This document shows, in pieces, positions 53,345 through 61,977 of a DNA stretch of 64,000 nucleotides. The notes under the pieces were generated by a model. The model saw only the letters and a program-made list of their open reading frames with translations, was not told the DNA's origin and did no database searches. Each line of letters begins with the position of its first letter. Within the stretch, counting starts at the first letter, position 1. The DNA comes from JALEFZ01 sp039817415 (GTDB lineage: Bacteria; Bacteroidota; Bacteroidia; J057): assembly GCA_039817415.1 (NCBI GenBank), contig JBCBVV010000015.1, forward strand, positions 62,001-126,000, given 5' to 3'. The position numbers and the translations under genes are program-made.

Positions 53345-54250
53345 ATGAAAATCGGTTTTATTGGTTTAGGAAAAATGGGGGGGAATATGGTTCACCGCCT
53401 GCTACTTGGTCAACACGAAGTTGTGGCTTATAACCTTACCCAACCGGAAATTGATGCTGCTGTCTCAAAAGGAGCAGAAGGCGCATCAAGTGTGGAAGAC
53501 CTTGTTCAAAAACTTCCCGAAAGGAAAGTTATCTGGTTGATGGTTCCTGCAGGAGCGCCCGTTGATCAAAATATCGACGCCTTGCTGCCCTTACTATCCG
53601 AAGGGGATATTATTATAGATGGAGGTAACTCATTTTGGAGAACCTCAGTAGAACGCTCAGAAAAAACCGCTACCAAAGGGGTGCACTACATAGACTGTGG
53701 TGTGAGTGGAGGTGTTTGGGGATTGAAAAATGGCTATTCCCTAATGTATGGTGGAAATGAAGAGCCCGCTTCCCACATCGAGCCCATTATCAAAACGCTT
53801 GCTCCTGAAAATGGCTACCTGTATTGTGGCGCCAGTGGGTCAGGTCACATGGTAAAAATGGTGCACAATGGCATTGAATATGGAATGATGCAAGCTTATG
53901 CAGAAGGTTTTGAAATCCTAGAGAAATCACCTTATGGATTAGACTTAGCTAGCATTGGGCATATGTGGATGCACGGAAGTGTGATTCGTTCTTGGTTGCT
54001 TGAGCTTGGTGTCTTGGCCTTGAAGGATGATCCTAAGCTGGACGAAATCAAAGGCTATGTCAATGATAGTGGAGAAGGAAGATGGACGGTACAAACTGCC
54101 ATCGACTTTGATGTACCTGCACATGTGATTACTTCATCTCTGTTTACAAGATTTGAGTCTCGTCAGGATGAGTCATTTGCCATGAAGATGTTGGCTGCTC
54201 TGAGAAATCAGTTTGGTGGACATGCTGTTGTAAAATCTGAAGAAGAATAA
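53345..54250 (+). CDS. gnd: 6-phosphogluconate dehydrogenase, short NAD-type (decarboxylating)
   Basis: This 301-residue enzyme has the Rossmann loop GLGKMGGNMVHRL (residues 7-19), then substrate-binding DGGNSFWRTSVERSE near residue 98, SGGVWGLKNGYSLMYGG, and KMVHNGIEYGMMQAYAEGF with the catalytic lysine. It converts 6-phosphogluconate to ribulose 5-phosphate and CO2 with NAD(P)H. About 300 residues puts it in the shorter GndA-like branch, often NAD-specific, rather than the 470-residue Gnd. It heads the oxidative pentose phosphate operon gnd-zwf-pgl. Zwf follows 21 bases after. Confidence 0.9.
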   Translation: MKIGFIGLGKMGGNMVHRLLLGQHEVVAYNLTQPEIDAAVSKGAEGASSVEDLVQKLPERKVIWLMVPAGAPVDQNIDALLPLLSEGDIIIDGGNSFWRTSVERSEKTATKGVHYIDCGVSGGVWGLKNGYSLMYGGNEEPASHIEPIIKTLAPENGYLYCGASGSGHMVKMVHNGIEYGMMQAYAEGFEILEKSPYGLDLASIGHMWMHGSVIRSWLLELGVLALKDDPKLDEIKGYVNDSGEGRWTVQTAIDFDVPAHVITSSLFTRFESRQDESFAMKMLAALRNQFGGHAVVKSEEE

Positions 54251-54271
54251 GCACCCTCCAACACAAAAAAT

Positions 54272-55801
54272 GTGAGAGCAACCGACAGTTTAACACTAAC
54301 TATATTTGGTGCGTCAGGAGACCTGGCCTACCGAAAACTGGTACCTTCTGTATATGACCTCTATATTCAGAATCTACTTCCTGACTGCTTTGCCATTCTG
54401 GGTGTAGGGAGAACTCAATTTTCTGATGAAGATTTTCGCCAGAAAATGATTGGGGGTATTAAGGAGTTTGCCAAGCAACCGACGGAGGACCCAAGCAAGA
54501 TTGAGGCTTTCCTTCGTATGCTGTATTACAAGCCTGTGGATTCTAAAAAGACGGAAGATTTTGCAGGCCTAAAAGATAGGTTGAAGGAAATCTCTGATGC
54601 TTGTCATACGCAAGGGAATGTCATCTTTTACTTATCTACTCCGCCAAGTCTGTATGAAGTAATTGCAGGTAATCTGGCGGCCCATGGATTAAATGATGAA
54701 AACGAGGGGTGGAGAAGATTGATTGTAGAGAAACCTTTCGGCTATGACCTAGAAACAGCGAAGGACCTTAACCGAAAACTACAATCGTTTTTCGAAGAGA
54801 AGCAAATTTACCGGATAGACCATTATTTGGGAAAAGAGACGGTCCAAAATCTACTGGTATTCCGATTCTCCAACGGGATTTTTGAGCCTCTGTGGAATAG
54901 AAACTATGTCCACCATGTAGAGATCACTGCCTCCGAAAGCATTGGAGTAGGGGATAGGGGCGGTTATTACGAGGGCTCCGGTGCCCTACGTGATATGCTT
55001 CAAAACCATTTGATGCAGCTATTGGCCCTTACTGCCATGGAGCCTCCAGCTAAAATAGATGCGGACTCAATCAGGAATGAAACACTCAAGGTCCTAGAAG
55101 CCTTACGCCCTATTTCTATAGAGGATGTTCCCAAATATGCCATTCGAGGACAATATGGTGGAGCAAAGGTCAAAGGTGATTACCAGAAGGGCTATCGAGA
55201 AGAGACAGGGGTAGATCCTGATTCCAGAACAGAGACTTTTGCTGCAATTAAGTGTTTTGTGGACAATTGGCGTTGGAGTGGGGTACCCTTCTACATCAGA
55301 TCCGGAAAAAGACTTCCTACGAGAGTAGCAGAAGTGGTGGTTTACTTCAAAAAAACTCCCCTAAGTCTTTTTTCAGGTGAGAGTGAAATGAGCCATGAAC
55401 ACAATCAACTTGTGATGCGTATTCAGCCAGATGAAGGGGTGTTACTAAAGTTTGGTTTGAAAGTACCAGGTGCAGGCTTCCAGGCGGAAACTGTTAACAT
55501 GGATTTCAAATACGATGAGTTGAGCCATACTTATCTCCCTTCTGCCTACGAAAGATTGTTACTTGACGCAATGTTGGGGGATGCTACTCTCTTCACGAGA
55601 GGAGATGCTGTAGAAGCTGCATGGACCTTTGTGGACCCGATCCTATCAGAATGGAAAAACAATCCAGATGTGCCCTTGTATGGTTACCCCTCGGGAACAT
55701 GGGGACCAGAAGTAGCAGATGCTATGATAGATGGTACTAATATGACATGGAGATATCCCTGCCGTAATTTAGCAGATGATGGTATTTTCTGTGAATTATA
55801 A
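54272..55801 (+). CDS. zwf: Glucose-6-phosphate 1-dehydrogenase
   Basis: This 509-residue protein starts with GTG at 54272 (RATDSLTLTIFG). It has the NADP-binding loop FGASGDLAYRKLVP (residues 12-25) and the active-site motif RIDHYLGKETVQN near residue 186, where the histidine acts as base. The C-terminal KLFG-type beta-sheet and the glucose-6-phosphate contacts (EPFGYDL, ITASESIGVGDRGGYYE) fit Zwf. It oxidises glucose 6-phosphate to 6-phosphogluconolactone, making NADPH. It lies between gnd and pgl in pathway order reversed. A hairpin with a short T-run in the gap to pgl may reduce downstream expression. Confidence 0.95.
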   Translation: MRATDSLTLTIFGASGDLAYRKLVPSVYDLYIQNLLPDCFAILGVGRTQFSDEDFRQKMIGGIKEFAKQPTEDPSKIEAFLRMLYYKPVDSKKTEDFAGLKDRLKEISDACHTQGNVIFYLSTPPSLYEVIAGNLAAHGLNDENEGWRRLIVEKPFGYDLETAKDLNRKLQSFFEEKQIYRIDHYLGKETVQNLLVFRFSNGIFEPLWNRNYVHHVEITASESIGVGDRGGYYEGSGALRDMLQNHLMQLLALTAMEPPAKIDADSIRNETLKVLEALRPISIEDVPKYAIRGQYGGAKVKGDYQKGYREETGVDPDSRTETFAAIKCFVDNWRWSGVPFYIRSGKRLPTRVAEVVVYFKKTPLSLFSGESEMSHEHNQLVMRIQPDEGVLLKFGLKVPGAGFQAETVNMDFKYDELSHTYLPSAYERLLLDAMLGDATLFTRGDAVEAAWTFVDPILSEWKNNPDVPLYGYPSGTWGPEVADAMIDGTNMTWRYPCRNLADDGIFCEL

Positions 55802-55824
55802 AAAGACTAATTTTGAAGGTAGAT

Positions 55825-55843
55825 GGAAGCCCTTGGGGCTTCC
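55825..55843 (+). terminator. Intraoperon terminator-like hairpin between zwf and pgl
   Basis: GGAAGCCC (55825-55832) and GGGCTTCC (55836-55843) form eight perfect pairs with a three-base loop, then ATTTTTATAT. It lies 23 bases after the zwf stop and 18 bases before the preferred pgl ATG, so it may attenuate pgl. Confidence 0.65.
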
Positions 55844-55861
55844 ATTTTTATATACATCCAT

Positions 55862-56578
55862 ATGAAACCAAACATACACATTAGTTCTACTAAGGATAGC
55901 CTGGCAAGAGATTTTGCCAATTGGATGCTAGAAGATGTTTTATCTACAGAAGGTATGTATCACATAGCCTTAAGTGGAGGTAGCACGCCCAAACTGTTGT
56001 TTGATATACTGGCAGTGGATTATAAAGACAAATTCCCATGGAACAGAATCCATTTGTGGTGGGGGGATGAGAGAATGGTAGGTCCTGATGATCCAGAAAG
56101 TAATTATGGCATGACAAATCTGCGCCTAATTAGTGGAATCGATATCCCATCTACTCATATTCACAGAGTAAGAGGAGAGGATAAGCCTGAAGAGGAAGTC
56201 ATACGTTATGGTAGGGAAATTCAAGGCTTTCTGGAATCCGAAAATGGTCAACCCGTGTTTCAACTCATGATGTTGGGGATGGGAGGAGATGGTCATACAG
56301 CTTCCATTTTTCCCAATCATCTTGAATACCTTGATGTCGAAGATCCCACCTTACTAGCAAGGCATCCCGATTCTGGACAGCTAAGAGTAAGTCTTTCTGG
56401 GAAGACCATCAACCAATCTAGAAAAATCGCCTTTCTGGTCGCTGGAGATTCGAAAAAGGAAAAGGTTAAAGCCATCTTGAAAAAAGAACATGCAGAAAGC
56501 TATCCCGCCTTTTATATCCGTGGGAATGGCCACAATGTATTTTGGTTTTTGGATGAGGAAGCGGCTTCTGAACTATAA
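55862..56578 (+). CDS. pgl: 6-phosphogluconolactonase
   Basis: The preferred start is ATG 55862 (MKPNIHISST, 238 residues), because the alternative ATG at 55823 sits inside a terminator-like hairpin. Family motifs are HIALSGGSTPKLLFD (residues about 34-48), the sugar-phosphate site WWGDERMVGPDDPESNYGM, and MLGMGGDGHTASIFP with the catalytic histidine near residue 150. It hydrolyses 6-phosphogluconolactone, the product of the zwf enzyme, completing the oxidative pentose phosphate operon. The protein is cytosolic. Sequence ends in FLDEEAASEL. Confidence 0.93.
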   Translation: MKPNIHISSTKDSLARDFANWMLEDVLSTEGMYHIALSGGSTPKLLFDILAVDYKDKFPWNRIHLWWGDERMVGPDDPESNYGMTNLRLISGIDIPSTHIHRVRGEDKPEEEVIRYGREIQGFLESENGQPVFQLMMLGMGGDGHTASIFPNHLEYLDVEDPTLLARHPDSGQLRVSLSGKTINQSRKIAFLVAGDSKKEKVKAILKKEHAESYPAFYIRGNGHNVFWFLDEEAASEL

Positions 56579-56645
56579 TTCCAAGGAATTAAAATCAAAT
56601 TGACACAATCAGGTAGATTATGCTGTAAAATAATTCGCCTTTTTG

Positions 56646-56653
56646 TAATTTTG
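56646..56653 (+). promoter_or_regulatory. Candidate -7 element for the GH106-like gene
   Basis: TAATTTTG matches the Bacteroidota TAnnTTTG box exactly and ends 16 bases before the ATG at 56670. No TTG was found at the usual 19-20 base spacing upstream, so it is only a weak candidate. Confidence 0.35.
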
Positions 56654-56669
56654 ACCAAATTCCACCTCT

Positions 56670-59600
56670 ATGGGCAGCAAACCCCTAAGGTTGTGGGCAC
56701 TGGCAGTTTTGGGTTTGGTCCTTGTCATAGGTCTAATTTCGATCAATGTTACTTCCAAACTCAATAGAAGCCTTAGAGAGCCTGCACACACACAATGGCA
56801 GACTGATAGCCTCAGTCCTTTGTCTCTGATCAAAGGCGTCTATCCTACAAAGGATTCCATTGCTACCTTTACCCCTTCGTCTTTCGTAAGTCCGACAACG
56901 ACTTCCGGTGGATGGTTATGCTGGTATTGGGAAGCGGAGGAGTTGGATAAAATGGAGATTCTGCGCCAAATGGTCCAAATCAAAGAACTGGGCTTTGAAG
57001 GGGTAGAGATTTGCCCCCTTCCATTTACAGGTATAGCCGAATTACCTTTTGCGGATTACCTAGAAATTTGTTTACTCGCTGCTCGGAAAATTGATTTAAA
57101 AGTTAGCTTGCTTACCTCTACAGGAGGAATGGCCCTTCCAACTGGTGGACCTGACAAATTGTACCTTCATCAATTATTGTTTGGAGAGGCTCATGTTTTA
57201 GGAGGTAAACCCATCAACTTGCCCCTTCCCAAACCCAATGTCCCTGTTTACCATTATATCAATAGTTGGGGGACGGAAAATGAGGAGAAAATCCCAGTTT
57301 TAGGAGGAGTGGAAGAATCGAGCCCCTTTGCTGTATTTGGGGTAAAAGCCAGGAAGGAAAAAAGAACAGATGTATTTTGGGACTTAAATGACCAAACTTT
57401 CCTTTACCCGGATTCTGTTTTCTGGCTCAATTCCCATGTGACCCCCGAAGGTAACATAGCGTGGGAACCTCCTGCTGGCTTTTGGAAGATTATTGCTGTT
57501 TACAAAGGCCGAACAGGTCAGCAGGTAATGAGCCCTGCTAGCTTTGGGATTGGTCAACCTATAAATCCTTTTGAAGAAGAATCAGTAGCTGCCCACCTTG
57601 GGTATGTCATTGAACAGCTATCTTCATTGGATTCATTCGCTCTTAGACAATTATATGGGATTAATATTGGCCCTTTTGCTTATCAGGCAGATGAGTTTTA
57701 CCAGAAAGAATTAGAGGATAGTCTTCTCTTCCTTGGTTCAAAGCCACCATTCAATTGGATACCCGCCTTACTCAAATCATCATCTAACAATTTTCTTCTT
57801 TCTCAATTAAGGATTAAGAGCAGTCCTGAGTTTGTTTTTTCCGATAACGACGCTCGAATCAGGAGCTCTTATCAGCAATATGCCTCAGACGCCTTTATTA
57901 GAGCTTCTATTTCCCAAATGTTTAGGTTTGGAGAGGAGCAGAACTTAAAGGTCGGAATTGAACCTAGAGGCTGGGATTTTGATATGATCAAGGCCGCGTC
58001 TAGGGCGCATGTTCCCACCTTTGATCAGTATTCAACGGGTAATTCCTCCCTGCTTCAGAAGATCATTAGCTCTGGTGCTTATTTAGGAAAAAGGAAGACT
58101 GTCAGATCAAGAGTCCTAGGGTATAGAAATACACATGACCAACTTAGCCCCCAAGAAATAAAGATTGCTGTTGACAACGCCTTCATGAATGGGGCAAATG
58201 AATTGTTGATTGAAGGATGGTCAGGTGAAAAAGGGCTTTCAAGAGCTGATTTTTTGGGTCCCACTTCGAAGGTAGCCTTGGGTACCCGCTCCGAGCAGGA
58301 AAAAGGATTATGGGAGGAATTAAATCCTTATATCCACCGAATGGAATGTTTGCTTCGGACAGGAGAACCCCAGCTTGATATGGCCATTTATTATCCTTTT
58401 ATGGGCTTTCCTGAAAGCTTTCCTTTTGATGAACGCCATCAAGAACCCTTTTTCAATGGAAACATCCCTGCTATTAATGATTCAAGAAACCCCAAGCCTC
58501 CTACCCATGGCTTGTTGAACTTATTTGAAAAAGAAACGGATCCAAGAGCGGAATGGCTTTTGGCGGTTTGGCCCATGATCAAGGAAATTGAGAACAAAGG
58601 TCTGACTTGGATGTGGGTCAATGATGAAAATATGTTGAAGGCAAAGTCTGCTGGGGAGGGAATTGAAATAGAGGGTATTCACCTTCAAATGTTATTGTTG
58701 ATGGATATTCCTGCTTTGAGTGCCCCTTCAGCTGAGAACCTAGCCAAGCTTTCTCAACATGGAGCTAGGATCATTTCATTTGGGGACTTGCCTGATAAAC
58801 AAGTTTATATTGAGAATTTTCAGGAAAAAGACGAAAGACTCCAAGAGGCCCTTTCTGCCATTATTTATAAATCAGAACAGCTAGATCCGATAGAGCTTCA
58901 AAATCTGATTGCTGGGAGTTATTTGCCACAGACAGTCTCCTACGATGACATGTATCCCTTCCTAAGAAGAATAAGCAGGCAGTTGGAGGACAGTTCGCAG
59001 ATCAACGTATTCAGAAACATTGAACTAGAGGATCATATCTTCCAACTGGAAGTTTCTACTCGTCTTCCCTACCATTATTGGCTAGATCCTCAAAATGGAA
59101 AGATACATCCTGCTCCAGCGCAAGGAGGGAGTAATATTCTGGCTGTTATCGGTGGATTGGATACCAAGGTGCTGCTATCTAGCAAAGAGGCAATCGAGGA
59201 TAGCTTACTTACTCCTCTTCCTCTTGTTTCCTCTAATCCATATGAATATGCTTCTCTAGGTAAGATAAGTCTTGATAAATGGGATTTAGTGGCAAAGAAT
59301 GGTCAGCAAAATATGGACCTCTTCGACTACAGAGATACCTTGTTATTGGACTGGTGGAAGTTGAAGGGAATACCAAGCTTACCAGAGGAAGTACATTATT
59401 CTAGCCGTTTTGAATTAGATCAACTGAACCCCACGGATGTTTATATTCTAGACTTAGGGCACTTGCAAGCAGTAGGTGATATTTACGTCAATACACGTTC
59501 TGTCAAGACACTTTATCACAAGCCCTATAAATTAGATATCACGAAATACCTTCAAGAGGGAACTAATATCTTGGAAATCTGGGTTAAAGGCCCCCCCTTA

Positions 59601-59717
59601 GAGAGTTATGAATTGCCGAGATCAAGTTCGATCGGTCCTGATGAAGGTGCTAAAATAGGATTACTGGGACCGGTGGTGATTCATGTCCTTCAAAAAGATC
59701 AGGCTGAAAACCAATGA
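56670..59717 (+). CDS. GH106-like glycoside hydrolase with N-terminal membrane anchor
   Basis: This 1015-residue protein opens with a signal anchor or uncleaved signal (PLRLWALAVLGLVLVIGLIS). A TIM-barrel region begins at SGGWLCWYWEAEELDKMEIL, followed by IKELGFEGVEICP, as in GH106 alpha-L-rhamnosidases and related GH2-clan proteins. Mid-chain motifs GIEPRGWDFDMIKAASRAH and FDQYSTGNSSLL fit the family. The last 110 residues form a galactose-binding-type jellyroll (GHLQAVGDIYVNTRS, LDITKYLQEGTNILEIWV) and finish with IGLLGPVVIH, a familiar GH106 ending. The catalytic acids cannot be fixed by eye. It probably acts outside the cytoplasm on rhamnose- or related sugar-containing polymers. It sits 91 bases after pgl, but sugar-pathway linkage is only inferred. 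Confidence 0.72.
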   Translation: MGSKPLRLWALAVLGLVLVIGLISINVTSKLNRSLREPAHTQWQTDSLSPLSLIKGVYPTKDSIATFTPSSFVSPTTTSGGWLCWYWEAEELDKMEILRQMVQIKELGFEGVEICPLPFTGIAELPFADYLEICLLAARKIDLKVSLLTSTGGMALPTGGPDKLYLHQLLFGEAHVLGGKPINLPLPKPNVPVYHYINSWGTENEEKIPVLGGVEESSPFAVFGVKARKEKRTDVFWDLNDQTFLYPDSVFWLNSHVTPEGNIAWEPPAGFWKIIAVYKGRTGQQVMSPASFGIGQPINPFEEESVAAHLGYVIEQLSSLDSFALRQLYGINIGPFAYQADEFYQKELEDSLLFLGSKPPFNWIPALLKSSSNNFLLSQLRIKSSPEFVFSDNDARIRSSYQQYASDAFIRASISQMFRFGEEQNLKVGIEPRGWDFDMIKAASRAHVPTFDQYSTGNSSLLQKIISSGAYLGKRKTVRSRVLGYRNTHDQLSPQEIKIAVDNAFMNGANELLIEGWSGEKGLSRADFLGPTSKVALGTRSEQEKGLWEELNPYIHRMECLLRTGEPQLDMAIYYPFMGFPESFPFDERHQEPFFNGNIPAINDSRNPKPPTHGLLNLFEKETDPRAEWLLAVWPMIKEIENKGLTWMWVNDENMLKAKSAGEGIEIEGIHLQMLLLMDIPALSAPSAENLAKLSQHGARIISFGDLPDKQVYIENFQEKDERLQEALSAIIYKSEQLDPIELQNLIAGSYLPQTVSYDDMYPFLRRISRQLEDSSQINVFRNIELEDHIFQLEVSTRLPYHYWLDPQNGKIHPAPAQGGSNILAVIGGLDTKVLLSSKEAIEDSLLTPLPLVSSNPYEYASLGKISLDKWDLVAKNGQQNMDLFDYRDTLLLDWWKLKGIPSLPEEVHYSSRFELDQLNPTDVYILDLGHLQAVGDIYVNTRSVKTLYHKPYKLDITKYLQEGTNILEIWVKGPPLESYELPRSSSIGPDEGAKIGLLGPVVIHVLQKDQAENQ

Positions 59718-59835
59718 AAAAGCTAAAAAAACGTTTTTGGCATGTAGTTGGAAGGAAATGTATACATAGTGTGTTTCAAAATCCTGTCTATCTTCTTATT
59801 TTTGTTGAGATTAATTTCAAAAATCTAAATATTTC

Positions 59836-60513
59836 ATGGGTAAAATGGTCCGTTTACTTTTGTCCCTTTTTCTAGTAACTGCTCTGGTTGGTCCCATGAG
59901 CCTTACTTCTTGCCGTGGAAAGAAAAAACTAGCAGAGGAGGAAGCAAGAAAGGCAGAAGCCGCACTACAGGCCGAGAAGCTGGACCTGTTGACACAGATC
60001 GACAAGCTTATGATCAATCAGGTATCAGATTATGATGATTGGGAATCTCGAATGGCTGCCATGAATACGCTCCAATCCGGAAATACATTTAAGGATGATG
60101 CAGAAGTTAAGAGTGCTTTTGCCAAACTTAATTCCTTTCTGAACGATGAGAGAGAAAGGCTAGATGAAGAGCGAACCCTTAAAAAACTGCAGGAGGAACA
60201 AAAGAAAAAGGATATTAATCAGTTTACGGCCAATAAGATAGACGCCTTTTTCCAAGTTATTTCCTCAGCTGAGACCTACAATCAGGCCAATGACATGATC
60301 GTTGAAGCTTTGGACCTTTTCCAGTCTTCAGAAACACCCGTGTTGATTCTTCTGGATCAATATGATGGCGATACAGCTTACGATAAGCCAACAACCGCCC
60401 AACGCTACCTAGAATACCTCAAGGATCAGCGTAAGAACCTATATCGTGTCAACAAAATTGAATTGGATGATGCTGGTTTGATTAAGTCTCTGGAATTGAT
60501 CAGGTCATATTAA
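59836..60513 (+). CDS. Predicted lipoprotein with long coiled coil, first gene of an unknown operon
   Basis: This 225-residue protein has a lipoprotein signal ending LTSC (Cys at residue 26, or 23 if the MVRLLL start is used). The mature part begins with a Lys/Glu-rich segment (KKLAEEEARKAEAALQAEKLD) and continues with helical repeats (RERLDEERTLKKLQEEQKKKD) typical of a coiled coil of about residues 28-130. A more globular end (TPVLILLDQYDG, TAQRYLEYLKDQRKNLYR) follows. No known family is recognised. It is the first of four exported genes on one strand, followed 34 bases later by the next. It probably works in the periplasm or outer membrane as a helical spacer. Confidence 0.72.
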   Translation: MGKMVRLLLSLFLVTALVGPMSLTSCRGKKKLAEEEARKAEAALQAEKLDLLTQIDKLMINQVSDYDDWESRMAAMNTLQSGNTFKDDAEVKSAFAKLNSFLNDERERLDEERTLKKLQEEQKKKDINQFTANKIDAFFQVISSAETYNQANDMIVEALDLFQSSETPVLILLDQYDGDTAYDKPTTAQRYLEYLKDQRKNLYRVNKIELDDAGLIKSLELIRSY

Positions 60514-60547
60514 CTTTACCATTAGTCCCCAAACGAATACATAAAGA

Positions 60548-61123
60548 ATGAAACGTTACCTTCAGATTGCTTTTGTCCTGATGCTCGCCTCCTCCCCTTT
60601 ATTGACCTGGGCTCAGGAAGAAATAAGTCCCGAAAGGAAGGAAGCAATTGACTCCCTGGCCCTTGAAAAAGTCAGAGATTTAAGTAGGTACATCAGTATT
60701 ATCGGAAACAAATCTACCCCATTTTCAGAGGGGAATCGCGTAATAGAGCGTGCGGTAGAACTTTTTGCAGATGGGAGCGAAATCGGTGTTTCTTCCCTTT
60801 ACAAAAAGAATATCCAGTACTTTGAAGTTAGGCGATATTTTGAAAGGCTAATGGCTTTGAATTATGATAGGGTTGAAATCAAGTGGTACAACATCCAGTA
60901 TATTTCCGATCTGGTTCAGCAGCCTGATGGACGCTTTGTTGGGGTGGTAACCATCTTCCAAAGATTCGAGGGAATCACAGGAGAAGGCCTAAAATATATG
61001 GATACGACTAAGAAAGACATTACTATATACGTACAAAAGAAAACCATTCAAATAGGCGGCAAAGATATTGCTTATTGGGATGTATTACTTGGAGACATAA
61101 GAGTTAAAGAAACCAAGCCATAA
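60548..61123 (+). CDS. Exported protein of unknown function (module shared with the LRR gene)
   Basis: This 191-residue protein has a signal peptide (MKRYLQIAFVLMLASSPLLTWAQ). The mature part has the pattern I-x-I-x-GN-x-x-TP (SIIGNKSTP), then ERAVELFADG, NIQYFEVRRYFERLMALNYDRVEIKW, and GRFVGVVTIFQRFEG. The same order of GN-x-x-TP, an LF-D stretch, N-x-x-V-x-x-Y, and G-x-F-x-V-R occurs at the start of the LRR gene at 61974, so the two proteins share a domain that arose by duplication. The fold may be NTF2-like (alpha-helix then curved sheet), but that is a guess. It is followed two bases later by the next gene. Confidence 0.7.
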   Translation: MKRYLQIAFVLMLASSPLLTWAQEEISPERKEAIDSLALEKVRDLSRYISIIGNKSTPFSEGNRVIERAVELFADGSEIGVSSLYKKNIQYFEVRRYFERLMALNYDRVEIKWYNIQYISDLVQQPDGRFVGVVTIFQRFEGITGEGLKYMDTTKKDITIYVQKKTIQIGGKDIAYWDVLLGDIRVKETKP

Positions 61124-61125
61124 TT

Positions 61126-61977
61126 TTGTCATACCCCGTTCGACTGCCTCTCCCCAGCCTATTTTTCTTGATTTTCCTGTTGGTAAGTCTAAGGGGGCAT
61201 ACCCAATGGATGTCGGATTATCTGGGTGATGAATATCTATTGTACCGTGAAACCAAGCAGGTCAATCAATTCTTCCGAAGGTTTAATGCGGAAGAATTAC
61301 CCTCTGGGAGAAGGCTCCGTACCCGTGATTCACTTTATCATTCCGATGTCCTTCGAAAAGAGTATTTGGGGATGGTCTTTGACGAATCCAATCCTTACAT
61401 AACAGATTCTATCAAATCGAAGTTTATACAAGAAGTGATGGATGGAGGAGAGGAAACAATCCTCAATTTTCATGGAGGTGAATGGTTTGCAGAGGTTTGG
61501 ACAACCTTTGCCTACAGAGGGAGACTGGAAAGGGTCTTGTTGTTTTTATCCTTGGAAAAAGCTGAAATTGGCTCGAAATGGGTATTGACCAATGTATATT
61601 TTGAACCTTTTCAGAAAATTTTTGATAGAGAGGAAGCTCCTCAGCCCAATCCCCCCTTTATTCATCCCCTGAGCCACGAGCTTGATTTCATGAACTTGAT
61701 CAAGGTCTTTCGAAATGGAGGTAACCTTGAGCCGTATGCAGGAAAAGATTACGAACCCGACTACCTGACTTTGTTTTTATATGAGATCAAAAAGAAAAAT
61801 CTGTCCTTCCGCTCTGTAGATAAGGTCAGTTTTCATTTTTTTCAATTAAAAGGATGGTATTTCGGCTTATCTGAGATCAGAAGGGAGGGGGAAAATCGAG
61901 GATGGTTGATCTCACAAATCACCAGAGTGCCTGATGGGCAAAAGAAGCAATTGCTAAACTTTATTATCAAAAAATGA
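61126..61977 (+). CDS. Exported protein of unknown function
   Basis: This 283-residue protein has a TTG start at 61126, two bases after the previous stop, with no ATG near. The signal peptide is PSLFFLIFLLVSLRGHTQ. The middle (RYRRFNAEEL-like RRFNAEELPSGRRLRTRDSLY, TILNFHGGEWFAEVWTTFAYRG, GSKWVLTNVYFEPF) is rich in aromatic residues and could be a beta-barrel-like or NTF2-like fold. No known family is recognised. Its stop overlaps the start of the LRR gene by four bases (ATGA), which means the last two genes are translationally coupled. It is probably periplasmic. Confidence 0.7.
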   Translation: MSYPVRLPLPSLFFLIFLLVSLRGHTQWMSDYLGDEYLLYRETKQVNQFFRRFNAEELPSGRRLRTRDSLYHSDVLRKEYLGMVFDESNPYITDSIKSKFIQEVMDGGEETILNFHGGEWFAEVWTTFAYRGRLERVLLFLSLEKAEIGSKWVLTNVYFEPFQKIFDREEAPQPNPPFIHPLSHELDFMNLIKVFRNGGNLEPYAGKDYEPDYLTLFLYEIKKKNLSFRSVDKVSFHFFQLKGWYFGLSEIRREGENRGWLISQITRVPDGQKKQLLNFIIKK

